Positions 45,701-55,059 are shown, counted from the first letter of the stretch. The stretch is DNA of 64,000 bases from Turritopsis dohrnii (GCA_027922465.2 BQMF02000022.1:1550001-1614000); one strand, 5' to 3'. Notes: generated from the letters alone by a model not told the origin. Translations and numbers: made by a program.

Positions 45701-48700
45701 AACCCGAACAATCGACTTCACACAACGGATTAATTTAACTTCGACAACGACGGTCAACCAAACATACCTTTGGAATATGACGCGAACTATGGTACGGAAT
45801 GTCACTAATACAGTGATTGCGACCAAAACCATTAATCAAACCAAGTTTATGACACAAGCTGTGAATTCGACAAGATTGATCAATATTACGGTAACGAAAA
45901 CAGAGACCGAAACAACAACCCGAGTGATCTGTACGGAATATAAAGACTTACCCGAACAAAGAATAGGGCGATACCGACGAGACGTCGACGCAGAAGGTCC
46001 CACAACCTGCTGCAAAGGTTTAGTGATTGAGCCCCAGAACGTCGCATGGGAAGGCATTCAACCCAATTTGCTACTTATGAACTGCTGGATGGAGGATGAA
46101 GGAAGCGAAGTAGGTGACCTAAAGTATATGGTGATCAACGACATCAAAGTATACACAATGCAGTTCACCAAACTATTCTTCTTACCATACCAAGACAGCA
46201 TACAAGTTAATGAAACCAGCAATGGGTTAAAGGTGAAATGTCAGACGACGAACAGAATCATCACCGTTCCAGAAAATGCTACCTTCCGCAAGACGGCAAG
46301 CAGGTTTTACCACGTGTACATTGAGACGCCTCCACGAACACGAGTGGAAGTCACACTTTCTCAAAAATTAATGGTTGAAGAATCAAAGGTGGTATTGAAC
46401 TATACGAGTAACCCAATGAAACAACTGAACACATACATACAGGAACTACGTCCAGGTGAAGTCCCGAATACCCAGTATGCACAGTGTGTTATGGGTATGA
46501 GAAAGCACGCATGTTCAATAACGGTCAAGTTAAAGTTCTTCAACATACAATGGGAAATATACATCCTCAATGGGTTATTCGGAAGGAAACTACAACTCCG
46601 AAGTCCTCCAAATATGGTAGATATGTCAGTTAGCAATGGGATCACTAAGAACCGCTTATACCGACCAGATACAAACTGGAAGTGCGCGGAAAAGCCTTAC
46701 AGGACAGAGGCAATAGCGATCCATAAACCGCAAGTGGTCCAACTCCTGACTTATAGACATGAGCCTCTCCCCCAAAGGCAGTACGCTTACGTTTGGCAGT
46801 GGAAGAAGAAGAATATACCGCACTTCGAATGGAAGACTAATATCATCCAAAGCATTTTAACAGGCATCATACAGGGAACCTTGGAACCTACGTATGTCTC
46901 CAGCCTTAGATTCCCAGCTTGGAAGAAACCCAAGGAAGAAAAAGATGGATGTCTAGCCTATGGATATGACACATGCGAATCAGGCGAGGGAAAGGTACAA
47001 CTGTACAGAAACGACCAATGGGAGGACGTCAGGCGAGCAAACATTAGTGCACCCGTGGACAAAGTATATGTCCTAACTACGCACGCCTTAACTGGACACC
47101 ACTATGGTTTGAAGCAAGTGGGGAGGAATTTCATCTTGGTAAAGTTGGGAAAGCACAACATTTTTATGTCAAGGAAATTTGACTACAAGATAGGCACATC
47201 ATACTCCCCTACAACCACTAGATTGGGGGTAAGACTTAACCAAAAGGTGTTCAAAGAAGTCAGAATTAACTGTTACGATTTAGAGAAGAGCGCGGCAAGA
47301 ACTGATTGGTGGGGATGCACGGAATGCATCGGACGATTGCGAAAGCACAAGGGAGACCGACAATATCGGCCCACAAAATGGAGCGAATACGCACCCTACT
47401 ACCTCTGTCCAGAGAATCTGGGTCAGACAGGAGTACAGTATGAGGTAACAGAAACAGAAGAAAATGTAGTGATAAGGAAAGAAGAATTAATTGGTACAGA
47501 AACGAATCCGAATAGATTCCACATCGGATTCGACTTTGTCAACATTCGTGGGAAGATGACGCAACAATACTGGTACATGAGTGAGCCAATAGGCCAAGAA
47601 AAGGGAGTATTGATAAATTGTGGAACATATACAATCAAGCAATATGTCCAGGTGTTACAAGAAATACGACCAATATGGCCCACCAAAATGCATCAGGCTA
47701 TGGCTCTGATCATTTCAGCAAATAGTCTTTCTGGTTGGCATAATGTAACGGCGAACAGTTCCGGTATCCATTATCGGAAAATCGGAAAACCTAAAACAGT
47801 GGCGGCAGTAGGACCGGCTAAAATAAATATAGGAACGGCCCAACCCCCATTGTTTTCCTTTTTTACGGAGAACGGGAAAGGTATCCTAACAAAACGCGTT
47901 TTTCCAGAAAAAGATCCGCTAATGATGTACAATAATGGGTATGTTACTATTAAAGTATTACGAACACACGTCGAATGGCAGTGGCAAGGGGAAGAAAGGA
48001 AAGATTCGATTCACACATATAGAGGGAACCACTACATTCTTACCACAATTGGACAGATCTTCTGGTTAGGAAAATCCCAGATTAGCCAGAATGACACCTT
48101 CGCATCATTACAGTTAAGAGAATCACTACCCTTTATCCGAATCCTAACATTAAATCCGGTAATAGTACCAGTTCCCGACCGGAAAATACTGTTTGAAGAA
48201 CGGAGAAGGATAGGAACGGAATTGCGGATAAACACTAAATCAGTGGTGATGTCTTTCCATTGCAAGCAGGTAGAAGAAAACTACACTATCTTATTCAATC
48301 GAACATGGCGGACAAAGAAGGACAGGGGAATCCCAGTAGTGTATGAGAAGCATCGGGAGAAGCTGATCGGTACTGTCAAATGGGACAAAACGAGAGAAGC
48401 AAGGTATATTTTCCTAGTCCTAATAAACGTAACGGATGACGAGGAAAAATACCGGAAGACAGATGAAACAGTCAGAATGTTACAGAAACTATACAACATC
48501 ACGAACCAAGGACTGACCTACAATATCATGCAGAAATACCATCTTCAGATAAGCATAATGGAGAACTTGCAGATAATAAGTATAAAATGGATAACTGGAT
48601 TCATATACCAATTGGATCCGGCCAACAACATCATAGGACCTTGGGGATCAGTGGAAACAACCTTACCCAGTGAAATGTACTGGAAAGGAGAACTTTGGAT

Positions 48701-49526
48701 ATTTTTAGAACAATTAGAGTTCACCATTCCTGAAGGAAACATCACAAGCTACCAAAATTATACCAGACAGGTAAACATAAACATAAGGGACCAAAGACTC
48801 AATCATCAGAGGCAAATGAGGACTTGGCTTCAAGCGGCAGATGACGGAATCAAGTTAGAAGAAGCCTTCGCAAAGTTAGCCCTTATGGTAGAAATAAACT
48901 CAGCCAAGATCATAGCGTTGGGAATGAAAATGTTGTACTTAGACAATAAGATAGAGCAGGTGGAAGAGTTGGTCATCAAGGACATTGAAGCTTTGACATC
49001 TAGCCTGAAATGGTGGAGCTTGAAACTGAACTTAGACTTCTTTTTGAAAGGCTTCGAGCAGTTTTGGAATGCAGTTTCAACTAGCATCAATTACATAGCG
49101 AAGTACGGTACAAAGTGGATATATAAACGAATAACAGAAGTAATCAAGCAGGGCTTAGACGTTGTCAAAAGGGCAACCGATCCGGTAACAGATATCATCC
49201 GAAAAGTGGTAAAGTATGGAACATACGTGTTAATCGGAATAGCCAGCATCCTACTCGTCGGAAGAGCAATTGCCCTAATCCGTATGGGTATGAGAGCATC
49301 CAGATTTCGGAAGCAAGCAAAACGGTTTTCGGAACAAGTAAACTTCTTAAGTCTAGGGAAGCGTGAGCAGGAGGAGAGTAAGGAGAATCAGACGGAAGAT
49401 AATAAAAAACGTCGTACCACATGGGTGAAAGATATTTTCAAAGGAAGAAAGATTTTTGGTCAATTTCATACATTGTATCAAGAAATGAGAACTGCTGACA
49501 GAGAAAGTCTTTCACACACAGAATGA
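42726..49526 (+). CDS. Giant envelope-like glycoprotein with N-terminal RNase H-like repeats
   Basis: 2,266 codons, starting at the ATG directly after the upstream TAG and in the same frame. Residues 1-190 are helical and basic. GEALNPGP at 191-198 resembles a 2A-type motif. Two homologous modules (about 200-310 and 400-505) share FTSV/YTSV, QHxVxT, RxERxxxW and LDxK elements in an RNase H-like order. A hydrophobic segment at 628-650 (WCSMLFIIITVSAMVTGTTA) looks like an internal signal sequence. From there to about 2160 is a Cys-containing ectodomain with many N-glycosylation sequons, densest at 966-1068, and an R-Y-R-R furin-type site near 1082-1085. A heptad-like helical stretch (about 2040-2150), a membrane anchor (about 2165-2190) and an 80-residue charged tail follow. 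The family is not recognisable; the architecture says surface glycoprotein, probably for cell attachment or fusion. It is roughly 2-3 times the usual retroviral Env length. Confidence 0.8.
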   Translation: MILSTQRMAKIWEIKLRQAQMKQVMDKERTLEEEQLITDFDTLLLMQPQNIPAPSPADLFHEVMVPRSVIIPRDDLIVVGLKTPVIMECSELFISMIRSHLVARRSPTRREVDLYRHAAWRNYGTTFDTSGWRKLRDLQERYKAQHRLMQDRLIKYIARYATRSPPRPVRAQQTDNRLRADTEAEIRATSGEALNPGPGRIQIYDIHLEIFTSVKNRECTAIVMERTSWKQGIRKEIANHVRWRMVAQHAVSTYHMGMKYNNGYPLNREERNIIWSKALLDRYNNDAAKPAYIMLDNKVFKRDMMGLLRGSRDPDYLNFDYVFDFSARSFQYTTYGTEQNHIEFVKDQHDDGTNLTTLELSHNLMEVCPWIKERRPKGPAKKPQERQPEQENEAQDTSRWNREREIFVYTSVTTHQCSALVLKRTRAWPQGSKGPEKGTITWECIGQHVVPTADIILDHAQGYNLLRDERHALWSMSLWKYYQSGTMDKVWIILDSKTSKSELMDLQMRYPDALENLPINNIRDHQRSPCTSYGNSIRHQDYMKHHMEHLKGRLNFTAVPDLSPLPLDFNVLTRYKREEGNPMPEFRRRHIDNARRAKNLVQGPRFRSTLKIEHKPVEATHGSFYTRNNQWCSMLFIIITVSAMVTGTTAQTQSWNQTFWNGPGVYKVENGRSFSNVYTVQDPLKVQVISCNVNDLPKPWETNLWTITNMVHHAQYIQDDGNYTMYGMTFQQDDPDKALMIGFGTKDNVFQQWLNIEPQPKLLMSIPFRSDTHTISIMEQKWVDAQLPWAKLTLKHEGKTICFRNLWLPTNGTEERWVNRMMSLFALASNKTVWKMASDVRIKREICVKLLTHTYELEKLTSCPSYFTIESIGEYCIDQGTTYAYYAQQGDRVYAALVLVIMQRRIHRGEEPVAITDACGLINRRRFYANGTANAKGCIMNSRMGCYQKCMSRFPNDTMLPERKTQAINATRTITVNETRIVNVTVTETVNATRTIDFTQRINLTSTTTVNQTYLWNMTRTMVRNVTNTVIATKTINQTKFMTQAVNSTRLINITVTKTETETTTRVICTEYKDLPEQRIGRYRRDVDAEGPTTCCKGLVIEPQNVAWEGIQPNLLLMNCWMEDEGSEVGDLKYMVINDIKVYTMQFTKLFFLPYQDSIQVNETSNGLKVKCQTTNRIITVPENATFRKTASRFYHVYIETPPRTRVEVTLSQKLMVEESKVVLNYTSNPMKQLNTYIQELRPGEVPNTQYAQCVMGMRKHACSITVKLKFFNIQWEIYILNGLFGRKLQLRSPPNMVDMSVSNGITKNRLYRPDTNWKCAEKPYRTEAIAIHKPQVVQLLTYRHEPLPQRQYAYVWQWKKKNIPHFEWKTNIIQSILTGIIQGTLEPTYVSSLRFPAWKKPKEEKDGCLAYGYDTCESGEGKVQLYRNDQWEDVRRANISAPVDKVYVLTTHALTGHHYGLKQVGRNFILVKLGKHNIFMSRKFDYKIGTSYSPTTTRLGVRLNQKVFKEVRINCYDLEKSAARTDWWGCTECIGRLRKHKGDRQYRPTKWSEYAPYYLCPENLGQTGVQYEVTETEENVVIRKEELIGTETNPNRFHIGFDFVNIRGKMTQQYWYMSEPIGQEKGVLINCGTYTIKQYVQVLQEIRPIWPTKMHQAMALIISANSLSGWHNVTANSSGIHYRKIGKPKTVAAVGPAKINIGTAQPPLFSFFTENGKGILTKRVFPEKDPLMMYNNGYVTIKVLRTHVEWQWQGEERKDSIHTYRGNHYILTTIGQIFWLGKSQISQNDTFASLQLRESLPFIRILTLNPVIVPVPDRKILFEERRRIGTELRINTKSVVMSFHCKQVEENYTILFNRTWRTKKDRGIPVVYEKHREKLIGTVKWDKTREARYIFLVLINVTDDEEKYRKTDETVRMLQKLYNITNQGLTYNIMQKYHLQISIMENLQIISIKWITGFIYQLDPANNIIGPWGSVETTLPSEMYWKGELWIFLEQLEFTIPEGNITSYQNYTRQVNINIRDQRLNHQRQMRTWLQAADDGIKLEEAFAKLALMVEINSAKIIALGMKMLYLDNKIEQVEELVIKDIEALTSSLKWWSLKLNLDFFLKGFEQFWNAVSTSINYIAKYGTKWIYKRITEVIKQGLDVVKRATDPVTDIIRKVVKYGTYVLIGIASILLVGRAIALIRMGMRASRFRKQAKRFSEQVNFLSLGKREQEESKENQTEDNKKRRTTWVKDIFKGRKIFGQFHTLYQEMRTADRESLSHTE
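43296..43319 (+). other. 2A-like NPGP motif
   Basis: Codes for GEALNPGP. Known 2A ribosome-skipping peptides end DxExNPGP. Here NPGP is exact but the acidic residue is one position off. It sits between the N-terminal helical region and the RNase H-like repeats, where a polyprotein break would make sense. Activity is unproven. Confidence 0.35.
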
Positions 49527-49575
49527 TTCTACTTCTCACTTATATTTGTTTTGAAATTTTCAAAAATTTTTTTCG

Positions 49576-49597
49576 ATTGAAAACACGTGTTTTCAAT
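49576..49597. repeat. Perfect 22-bp palindrome centred on CACGTG
   Basis: Positions 49576-49597 read ATTGAAAACAC followed by its exact reverse complement. It lies 50 bases past the envelope stop codon. It could be a 3'-end RNA hairpin or a dimeric protein-binding site with an E-box core. Confidence 0.9.
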
Positions 49598-49659
49598 GTC
49601 GAACAATAGATTTCACTTTAAAATTTAAAGAGATCATGCGGCAAATCTTTGAACTTCAT

Positions 49660-49731
49660 AAACGCGGTGTATATGAGCGGCGTATATATCAAAACGATAT
49701 GATATATACGCCGCTCTTATATACCGCGTTT
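49660..49731. repeat. Long hairpin, 31-bp arms
   Basis: Arms 49660-49690 and 49701-49731 are reverse complements with about three mismatches around a 10-base loop. They contain ACGCCGC and AAACGCGG. It lies between the end of the retrovirus-like element and the MITE at 49791. Confidence 0.85.
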
Positions 49732-50316
49732 ATTTGAAAGTATGCTCAAAGTGTGTGTGTTTATTTTTTTCACACCAGGCGTTTTAATTACCGTATTTCC
49801 TCTAATAAACGCCGCGGCGTTTATTACAAATTCAAGTTTTTGCATGCGGCGTTTAATTGAGGGAGGCGTTCTTTAGAGGGCGGCGTTTATTACAAAATGA
49901 AAAATTGGACCGAAGCAAACTTAAATAACAGGCCCGTAGCAACCGGGGGGGCAGCAGGGGCAGTTGCCCCCCCAATAATCTTTCAAAAATAATTTTTTTT
50001 ATTGCTGTTTTTTTTTATTATCGAACGTGTCTGATCGATCACCGAAAGATTAGTTTTCCAGGTTGTATACGGTTAAAAAGTTAGCGAGATTCTCTCATTG
50101 TTAAGCAGTCGTATTGAATTTGCACCTGATCTCTAGAGATTCTATTCAAATTCGTTTCAATACTTATTTTTTCCTTACAGTCTCTTTTTTAAAGTGTATT
50201 TGCACTTGTTTAAAAACATTGTGCCTCCATGCGTGAATTTTATATTATTTTAGCAACTCCCACTTTAAGTGATCGTTTACCAGTGTTGTGAACACTACTC
50301 TAGTAATAATAACGAA

Positions 50317-50335
50317 GAGAGAGAGAGAGAGAGAG
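50317..50335. repeat. (GA)n microsatellite
   Basis: About nine GA units in the leader of the hAT element. Confidence 0.95.
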
Positions 50336-50484
50336 TAATTAATTACGTTCGACAAAAAATGAAGACACTGCAACGTAGTCAATCGAATGTTTTGTTTTGA
50401 AAATGCGAATGTTTTTTTGTTTTTTGTTTTGTGTTTTGGTGTGTGGAAAAACATATATTATCTTCTGTTCTGTTTTATGGTATC

Positions 50485-53123
50485 ATGGATAAAAAACAAA
50501 GCAAAATTTCTTGGAGTAAAATAAGGTAAGTTTACTTTATAAATTTACGACATTTACATATCTTATGATCAAATAAACTCGATGTTAACTTTTCTAACGA
50601 AGAATCTTTTTTTCTAAATATTGTATTGAATTGAATGCCTGCTGTTTGCTTTCAATTTATGACAATTTACGACATTAACATATTTTATGATTCGGATGTT
50701 ATGATTTTGTTATGATCAAATAAACTCAAATGTTATCTTTTCTAATGAAGAATCTTTTCAAAATATTGTATTGAATGCCTGTTTTCAGTTTCAGTGCGAC
50801 TACGACCTCGAGAGGCACAACGAAAGGTGATGACTGCCCAGCAACATCAGTGTCAACATCAACCTTAGAATCCAATGATGTGGCAAACTCTTTAGCTGAA
50901 AGGTTAGAGCAGTTAAATGAGCCTTACCAACCTACGGATATCATATTTCCACCTAGAGAGATAGGCGGTGTAAAAAGACGATTTTCGAAAACTTGGTTTA
51001 AAAGATATCCTTGGCTACATTATGACCGTGCTTCTGATTCAGCATTTTGTTTTACATGCATTAAAGCAACACGTTTGAATGCCATCTCATCAACCAAACA
51101 AGAATGTGCCTTCACAAAAAAAGGTTTCTCCAATTGGAAGAAAGCCACCAGCAAAGATGGCTTTAGTGCCCACGCAGACTCACACTCCCACAAAGAAGCA
51201 GAGGTACGCGCTTTAAAGGCCCCGTTAGAGTGCAAAAATGTTGCTGACTGTTTGTCTGACACTTTTCGTCTGGAACAGCTGAACAACCGAAGGATGCTCC
51301 TCAAAGTGCTATCCAACGTTCGATTTCTGGCTCGTCAAGCTATACCTCTGAGAGGAGATTGGAAAAATGAATCGTCGTCGGAAATAAACTCTAATTTCAC
51401 GCAATTGCTTATGCTCCGGACAGAGGAAGATGAAAACTTTGTTGAATGGTTGGAGCGTAAACAAATGAAATACACATCACCGGAGATCCAAAACGAGATG
51501 ATTGAGATCATGGCACTTGGTATGCTACGAGACATCGCCAAATCCATACAGTTAGCAGAGTTTTATACAATCATGGTGGACGAGACAGGTGATGCTTCAA
51601 ATTTGGAGCAGTTAGTTTTATGTCTTCGCTGGGTGGACGAGGAGCTTAACATTCACGAAGACTTCATAGGTCTCCATGGAATGGAAGTAACAGATGCGAA
51701 ATCTATTGTCAACATAATCAAGGACATAATTATCAGAATGAGTTTGAAGCTGGAAGACGCTCGAGGCCAGTGTTATGACGGGGCAAGTGCAATGACAGGA
51801 AAGAAAAATGGGGTCGCAACTGTTATCAAGGCATTAAATCCGAAATGCCTCTTTACCCACTGCTATGGACATGCTTTGAACTTGGCCATCGGTGACTCAA
51901 TAAAAGCCATCAAATTACTCTCCGAAACCTTCGGAACAATAAAAGAGGTATGTAAGTTGATTAAGAAATCACCAAAAAGAGAAACCATGCTGAAAAAATT
52001 ACGAGAGTTAAGTGAAAACGAAGATCCAAGTGTCCATGCATTTTCACCAACTCGTTGGACCATCCGAGGAGAGTCCTGCAAAGCAATGATTGACAATTAC
52101 AAAGAACTAATTGATTTATGGGACTGGTCATTAGAGAATGGTGTTACGGATCCCGAAATGAGAGCGCGGATCATCGGAGTAAGGTCCTACATGAAGAATT
52201 TCAAGTTCATTTTCGGGTGTCATTTGGGGAAAGTCATTCTCAAGCAAACAGATAACCTCTCCAAGTCACTACAAGATAAGGAATGCACTGCTGTTGAAGG
52301 TCAGTCAACTGCAGCAAACACAGTGGAAGCATTAGCGAAGATTCGTAGTGATGAATCATTCGAAGGTTTTTGGGGACTTGTCCAATTGAGCCAAACTCGC
52401 TTGGGTATTGATGATGCGTCCCTTCCTAGAAAGAGAAAAATCCCAAAAAGAATCGATGACCATTTCAAATCAAAAGGAGATACCGATACCACTCACCATC
52501 CTGAAACTCCAGAGGATATGTATCGTCAGATATACCGTGACGCCGTAGATTTTGCAACAGAAACTATAAAATCTCGCTTTGATCAGCCTGATTTTGAAGT
52601 TTATAAAAACATACAGGAAGTGTTCTTTAAAGCATTAAAAGGGGAACAGTTCTCGACAGAGCTTAATGCTGTCCATGAAGTCTTCGGGGACGACTTCAAA
52701 AAGGATGACTTAGCCTCCCAACTTATCAATCTTCAATGTTACGCAAAAGAGCCAGTCGTTAATGCTCGTGAATTGGTGTCGTTTCTTCAAAATCTCAGTC
52801 TCGCTCAAAAACGCCACTTGCCTCAGGTTGTAATTTTAGCCAAGCTACTGTTGGTGATGCCCGCAACAAATGCCGTAAGTGAGCGTTCATTTTCTGCCCT
52901 AAGACGGGTAAAAACCTACCTTCGTGCAACAACAACAAACAAACGATTGAATCATATCATGTTGATGCATATTCATAAAGAAAGGACTGATAAGATTGAT
53001 TTGATCAAGGTGGCTAATGAGTTTGTTGAATGGAAAGATAACCGACGCCAAATTTTTGGAACATTTTCCCCTTCTGACATTTCACGAAGAGTAGCCTGTC
53101 AGAGTAAATCTACTCAAACTTGA
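50485..53123 (+). CDS. hAT transposase (TTF zinc finger, DUF4371-type, dimerisation domain)
   Basis: Exon 1 (50485-50525, MDKKQSKISWSKI) joins exon 2 (50789-53123) in phase 2 at GTAAG..TTTTCAG. An ATG at 50775 lies within the intron and is rejected as the start. The product is about 790 residues. A TTF-type zinc finger comes first (WLHYDRASDSAFCFTCIKAT, later HADSHSHKEA). The DDE/RNase H-like core follows, with an Asp in FYTIMVDETGDAS, a second Asp in GQCYDGASAMTG, and the hAT CxxH motif in THCYGHALNLA. The C-terminal dimerisation domain has LLLVMPATNAVSERSFSALR. No stop or frameshift interrupts it, so it may still be active. It would cut and paste elements carrying the CAGGCCCGTAG tips. Confidence 0.9.
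50534..50782. repeat. Direct duplication of about 110 bp in the transposase intron
   Basis: Positions about 50534-50643 and 50660-50782 share TTTACGACATT, TTATGATCAAATAAACTC, CTTTTCTAA, GAAGAATCTTTT and ATATTGTATTGAAT in the same order. The second copy ends at the splice acceptor. Confidence 0.8.
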
Positions 53124-53284
53124 AAACATTCATTTTATGTACATTATTTCTCTCATTTTATCTCATTTTTATCTATACATTTTTCTTAAATATAAACTCT
53201 TAAAACTATTTAAACTTTTTCAATCTGTTGTTGGAAAATAGTTCAAAAATAGTCTTTTTATCTAAAATTTTGAGAAAATTCGCC

Positions 53285-53405
53285 AGCTAACGGGGACTTC
53301 GCCCCCTGTACCCCCACCAGGGCTCTGCCCTGGACCCGTTGGGGGGCGCTAAGCGCCCCCCAAGCCCCCAGCTTAAAACAAAAACGCCTTACGGCGTTTT
53401 TGTTC
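53285..53405. repeat. Cluster of four GC-rich hairpins at the hAT 3' end
   Basis: Successive stems are GGGGACTTCGCCCC, CAGGGCTCTGCCCTG, GGGGGGCGCTAAGCGCCCCC and AAAACGCC/GGCGTTTT. Their GC content contrasts sharply with the surrounding AT-rich DNA. They probably form part of the subterminal transposase-binding region or the 3' end of the transcript. Confidence 0.85.
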
Positions 53406-53826
53406 GCCTTCAGATTTTATGCCCCCTCAATAATAAATTGCTTCCTACGGGCCTGAATAATAATGCTTTCTTATCCTTAAAAAAGTTACAAAAGGTTGTG
53501 TGAAAATGTTTTACACAAAAGATATGTTTACGAAAATGTCCAAGAAGAGCAATGTTCTCTTGTATGACATGAAAACTTTTTTATAATTCTTGTTTAACCT
53601 GTTTTCTAATAAACACCGATTTTCAAGATGCGGCGTTTAATAGAGGGAGGCGTTTATTAGAGGGCGGCGTTTACGACAAACGTTCGGCTATAAGTGCGGC
53701 GTTTAATAGAGGGCGGCGTTTATTAAAGGAAATACGGTATACATCAATTTATACATCGCGTTTATCAGTGGTGTATATTATTATACACCCGATGTGAGCC
53801 ACACTTAAGTCGTTTTAAACAGGGGG

Positions 53827-53913
53827 CGTCCGTAACGGGGTTACCATCTTTATGCTAGAGGTAAAGGTTGGGAGAATTCAGTATTAGATCACGAGATTTT
53901 ATGAAATAAAATT
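53827..53913 (-). repeat. Right copy of the 21-kb-spaced inverted repeat
   Basis: The reverse complement of 32481-32534, with about 38 additional bases between the two conserved blocks. It closes the nested stack on the right. Confidence 0.8.
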
Positions 53914-54333
53914 GAGGAATTCCAAAAAGACATTCAATTACAAATTAGAAATTGAAAACATCTTAATGCCAAATATTTATCCTCATTGACCATACAATAT
54001 GAAAAAATATCTTATTTTGTTACTGTCGGACGCAGAATTTTATGAAGATTTCAAAAATAATAGGTTTATATATATTTTCTTACTTCAACTTCATGAAAAT
54101 GAAGGATTTTTGAAGTTGGTTGAAAAAAACTCCTTAGCAACGGCCCTAGCAACCGTTTATTTACCTTAGAAATTCCCCTTATTTTCCCTATATTTTCGTG
54201 TTCCATGGGGCGGGGGCGTTTTATGTGTACTTCTAGGTTGCTTTCCCGTATCTAAATTCCATAATTTTGAAACTCAAAGTCATAATGTTTACAAATTACA
54301 GTGAAATGTTGAGTGTACTTACTTTGACATCTA

Positions 54334-55059
54334 ATGAACGAATTACTTGCATTTCTCAGTTGCTTATGTCTATTTCAACACACTTTAAAGAAGAGACGAA
54401 CTAATAGTGATAATGGTGTTGAAAACATCAGAAAAGAAGAAAGTGAACTTCAAGAGACCACTGGAGAAAGCTCAGAGACACCTATCGTTACCAGTCATTC
54501 GAGAAGCTCTGCTAAGCTTGATGAATCCATTCAAAAAGTATTTGAAGAGGACAATGATATGTGGATGAATTTTTTTTTTGTCATGAATTTTAAAATCATG
54601 AAGAATGTCATCGAAATATGTATGCCTTGTCCTGAGTGTAAAAATGACAATGTTGTATTGACTCACATTTGAGCAATATCAAAAATGGATATGCTCTTTG
54701 CTTCCAAATGGAATTCAAGGATTGTTTATGGGAAAACAAAATGTTTTCCTGTCCAAAGGATGTCTTTGTCTCAAAAGAGGTATTGGAAATTGGTACCTAT
54801 TCGGCAGTTGTCAATTACAATGAGGGAGTTAATATGGACTAGATGCGATGCAGTGTTTGCCAAATTGAACTTATCGTTTGGAAAGTTTTCTCGTGAAGGC
54901 GCTGTTCAAATGGACACATGGAGAGTGAAGGAATTGGACATTAAAGAAACTGAAAAATTTAAGAAAGCTAGAAAAAGAAATAGAGCAATCAGAAAAGGTT
55001 TTATTGACAGAGAAAAAGAGAGTGAGGGTGGTGATTCTTATTCAAGTGGAAACTTCTAA
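54334..55059 (+). pseudogene. Mutator-like transposase fragment
   Basis: A first frame (54334-54672) is a polar leader ending VIEICMPCPECKNDNVVLTH. The sequence continues in a shifted frame with NIKNGYALCFQMEFKDCLWE, then CPKDVFVSKEVLEIG and MRCSVCQIELIVW. It ends in a third frame with ELDIKETEKFKKARKRNRAI followed by a GDSYSSGNF-like end and stop. The Cys pairs and the KKARKRNRAIRKG tail recur in animal Mutator-like transposases as I remember them. At least two frameshifts make it non-functional here. Confidence 0.5.

Larger units (their letters stand above)
49527..49790. other. 3' flank of the retrovirus-like element
   Basis: This stretch has a perfect 22-bp palindrome and a 31-bp-arm hairpin (listed separately). 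No LTR, polypurine tract or tRNA primer site could be identified, and no match to sequence upstream of 36915 was seen. Confidence 0.4.
49929..53455 (+). mobile_element. hAT transposon, apparently complete (3.5 kb)
   Basis: The tips are inverted: left CAGGCCCGTAGCAACC, right reverse complement CAGGCCCGTAGGAAGC. The left subterminal region has a G/C-rich stem (GGGGGGG then TTGCCCCCCC). The right has four GC-rich hairpins. The transposase gene inside (50485-53123) is unbroken. CAG-type tips fit the hAT superfamily. The expected 8-bp duplication is not obvious (ttaaataa versus aataataa), so either the flank has changed or the tips are slightly misplaced. Confidence 0.8.
49791..53737. mobile_element. 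MITE of about 420 bp split by a hAT insertion
   Basis: The tips CCGTATTTCCTCTAATAAAC (49791) and its reverse-complement counterpart (53713-53737) are inverted repeats with TA on each outer side. Inside each end the word GGCGTTTATTAGAGG or close variants is repeated (49803-49893 and 53626-53735). Removing the hAT element at 49929-53455 leaves about 420 bp. The TA flanks suggest a mariner-type MITE. Confidence 0.75.

Noticed and set aside
37082..49422. Many minus-strand open frames opposite the retrovirus-like genes
   Set aside because: They lie antisense to a long coding frame, are short, and lack domains; they are by-products of codon composition.
49527..49790. Possible 3' LTR of the retrovirus-like element
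   Set aside because: No matching direct repeat upstream of the Gag frame, no TG..CA ends, and no polypurine tract or primer site recognisable.
50775..50788. ATG just before the main hAT transposase exon as the start codon
   Set aside because: It lies inside an intron ending TTTTCAG; an upstream exon at 50485 joins in frame and gives a sensible N-terminus.
49921..53463. 8-bp target duplication of the hAT element
   Set aside because: The flanks ttaaataa and aataataa do not match, so no duplication is claimed.
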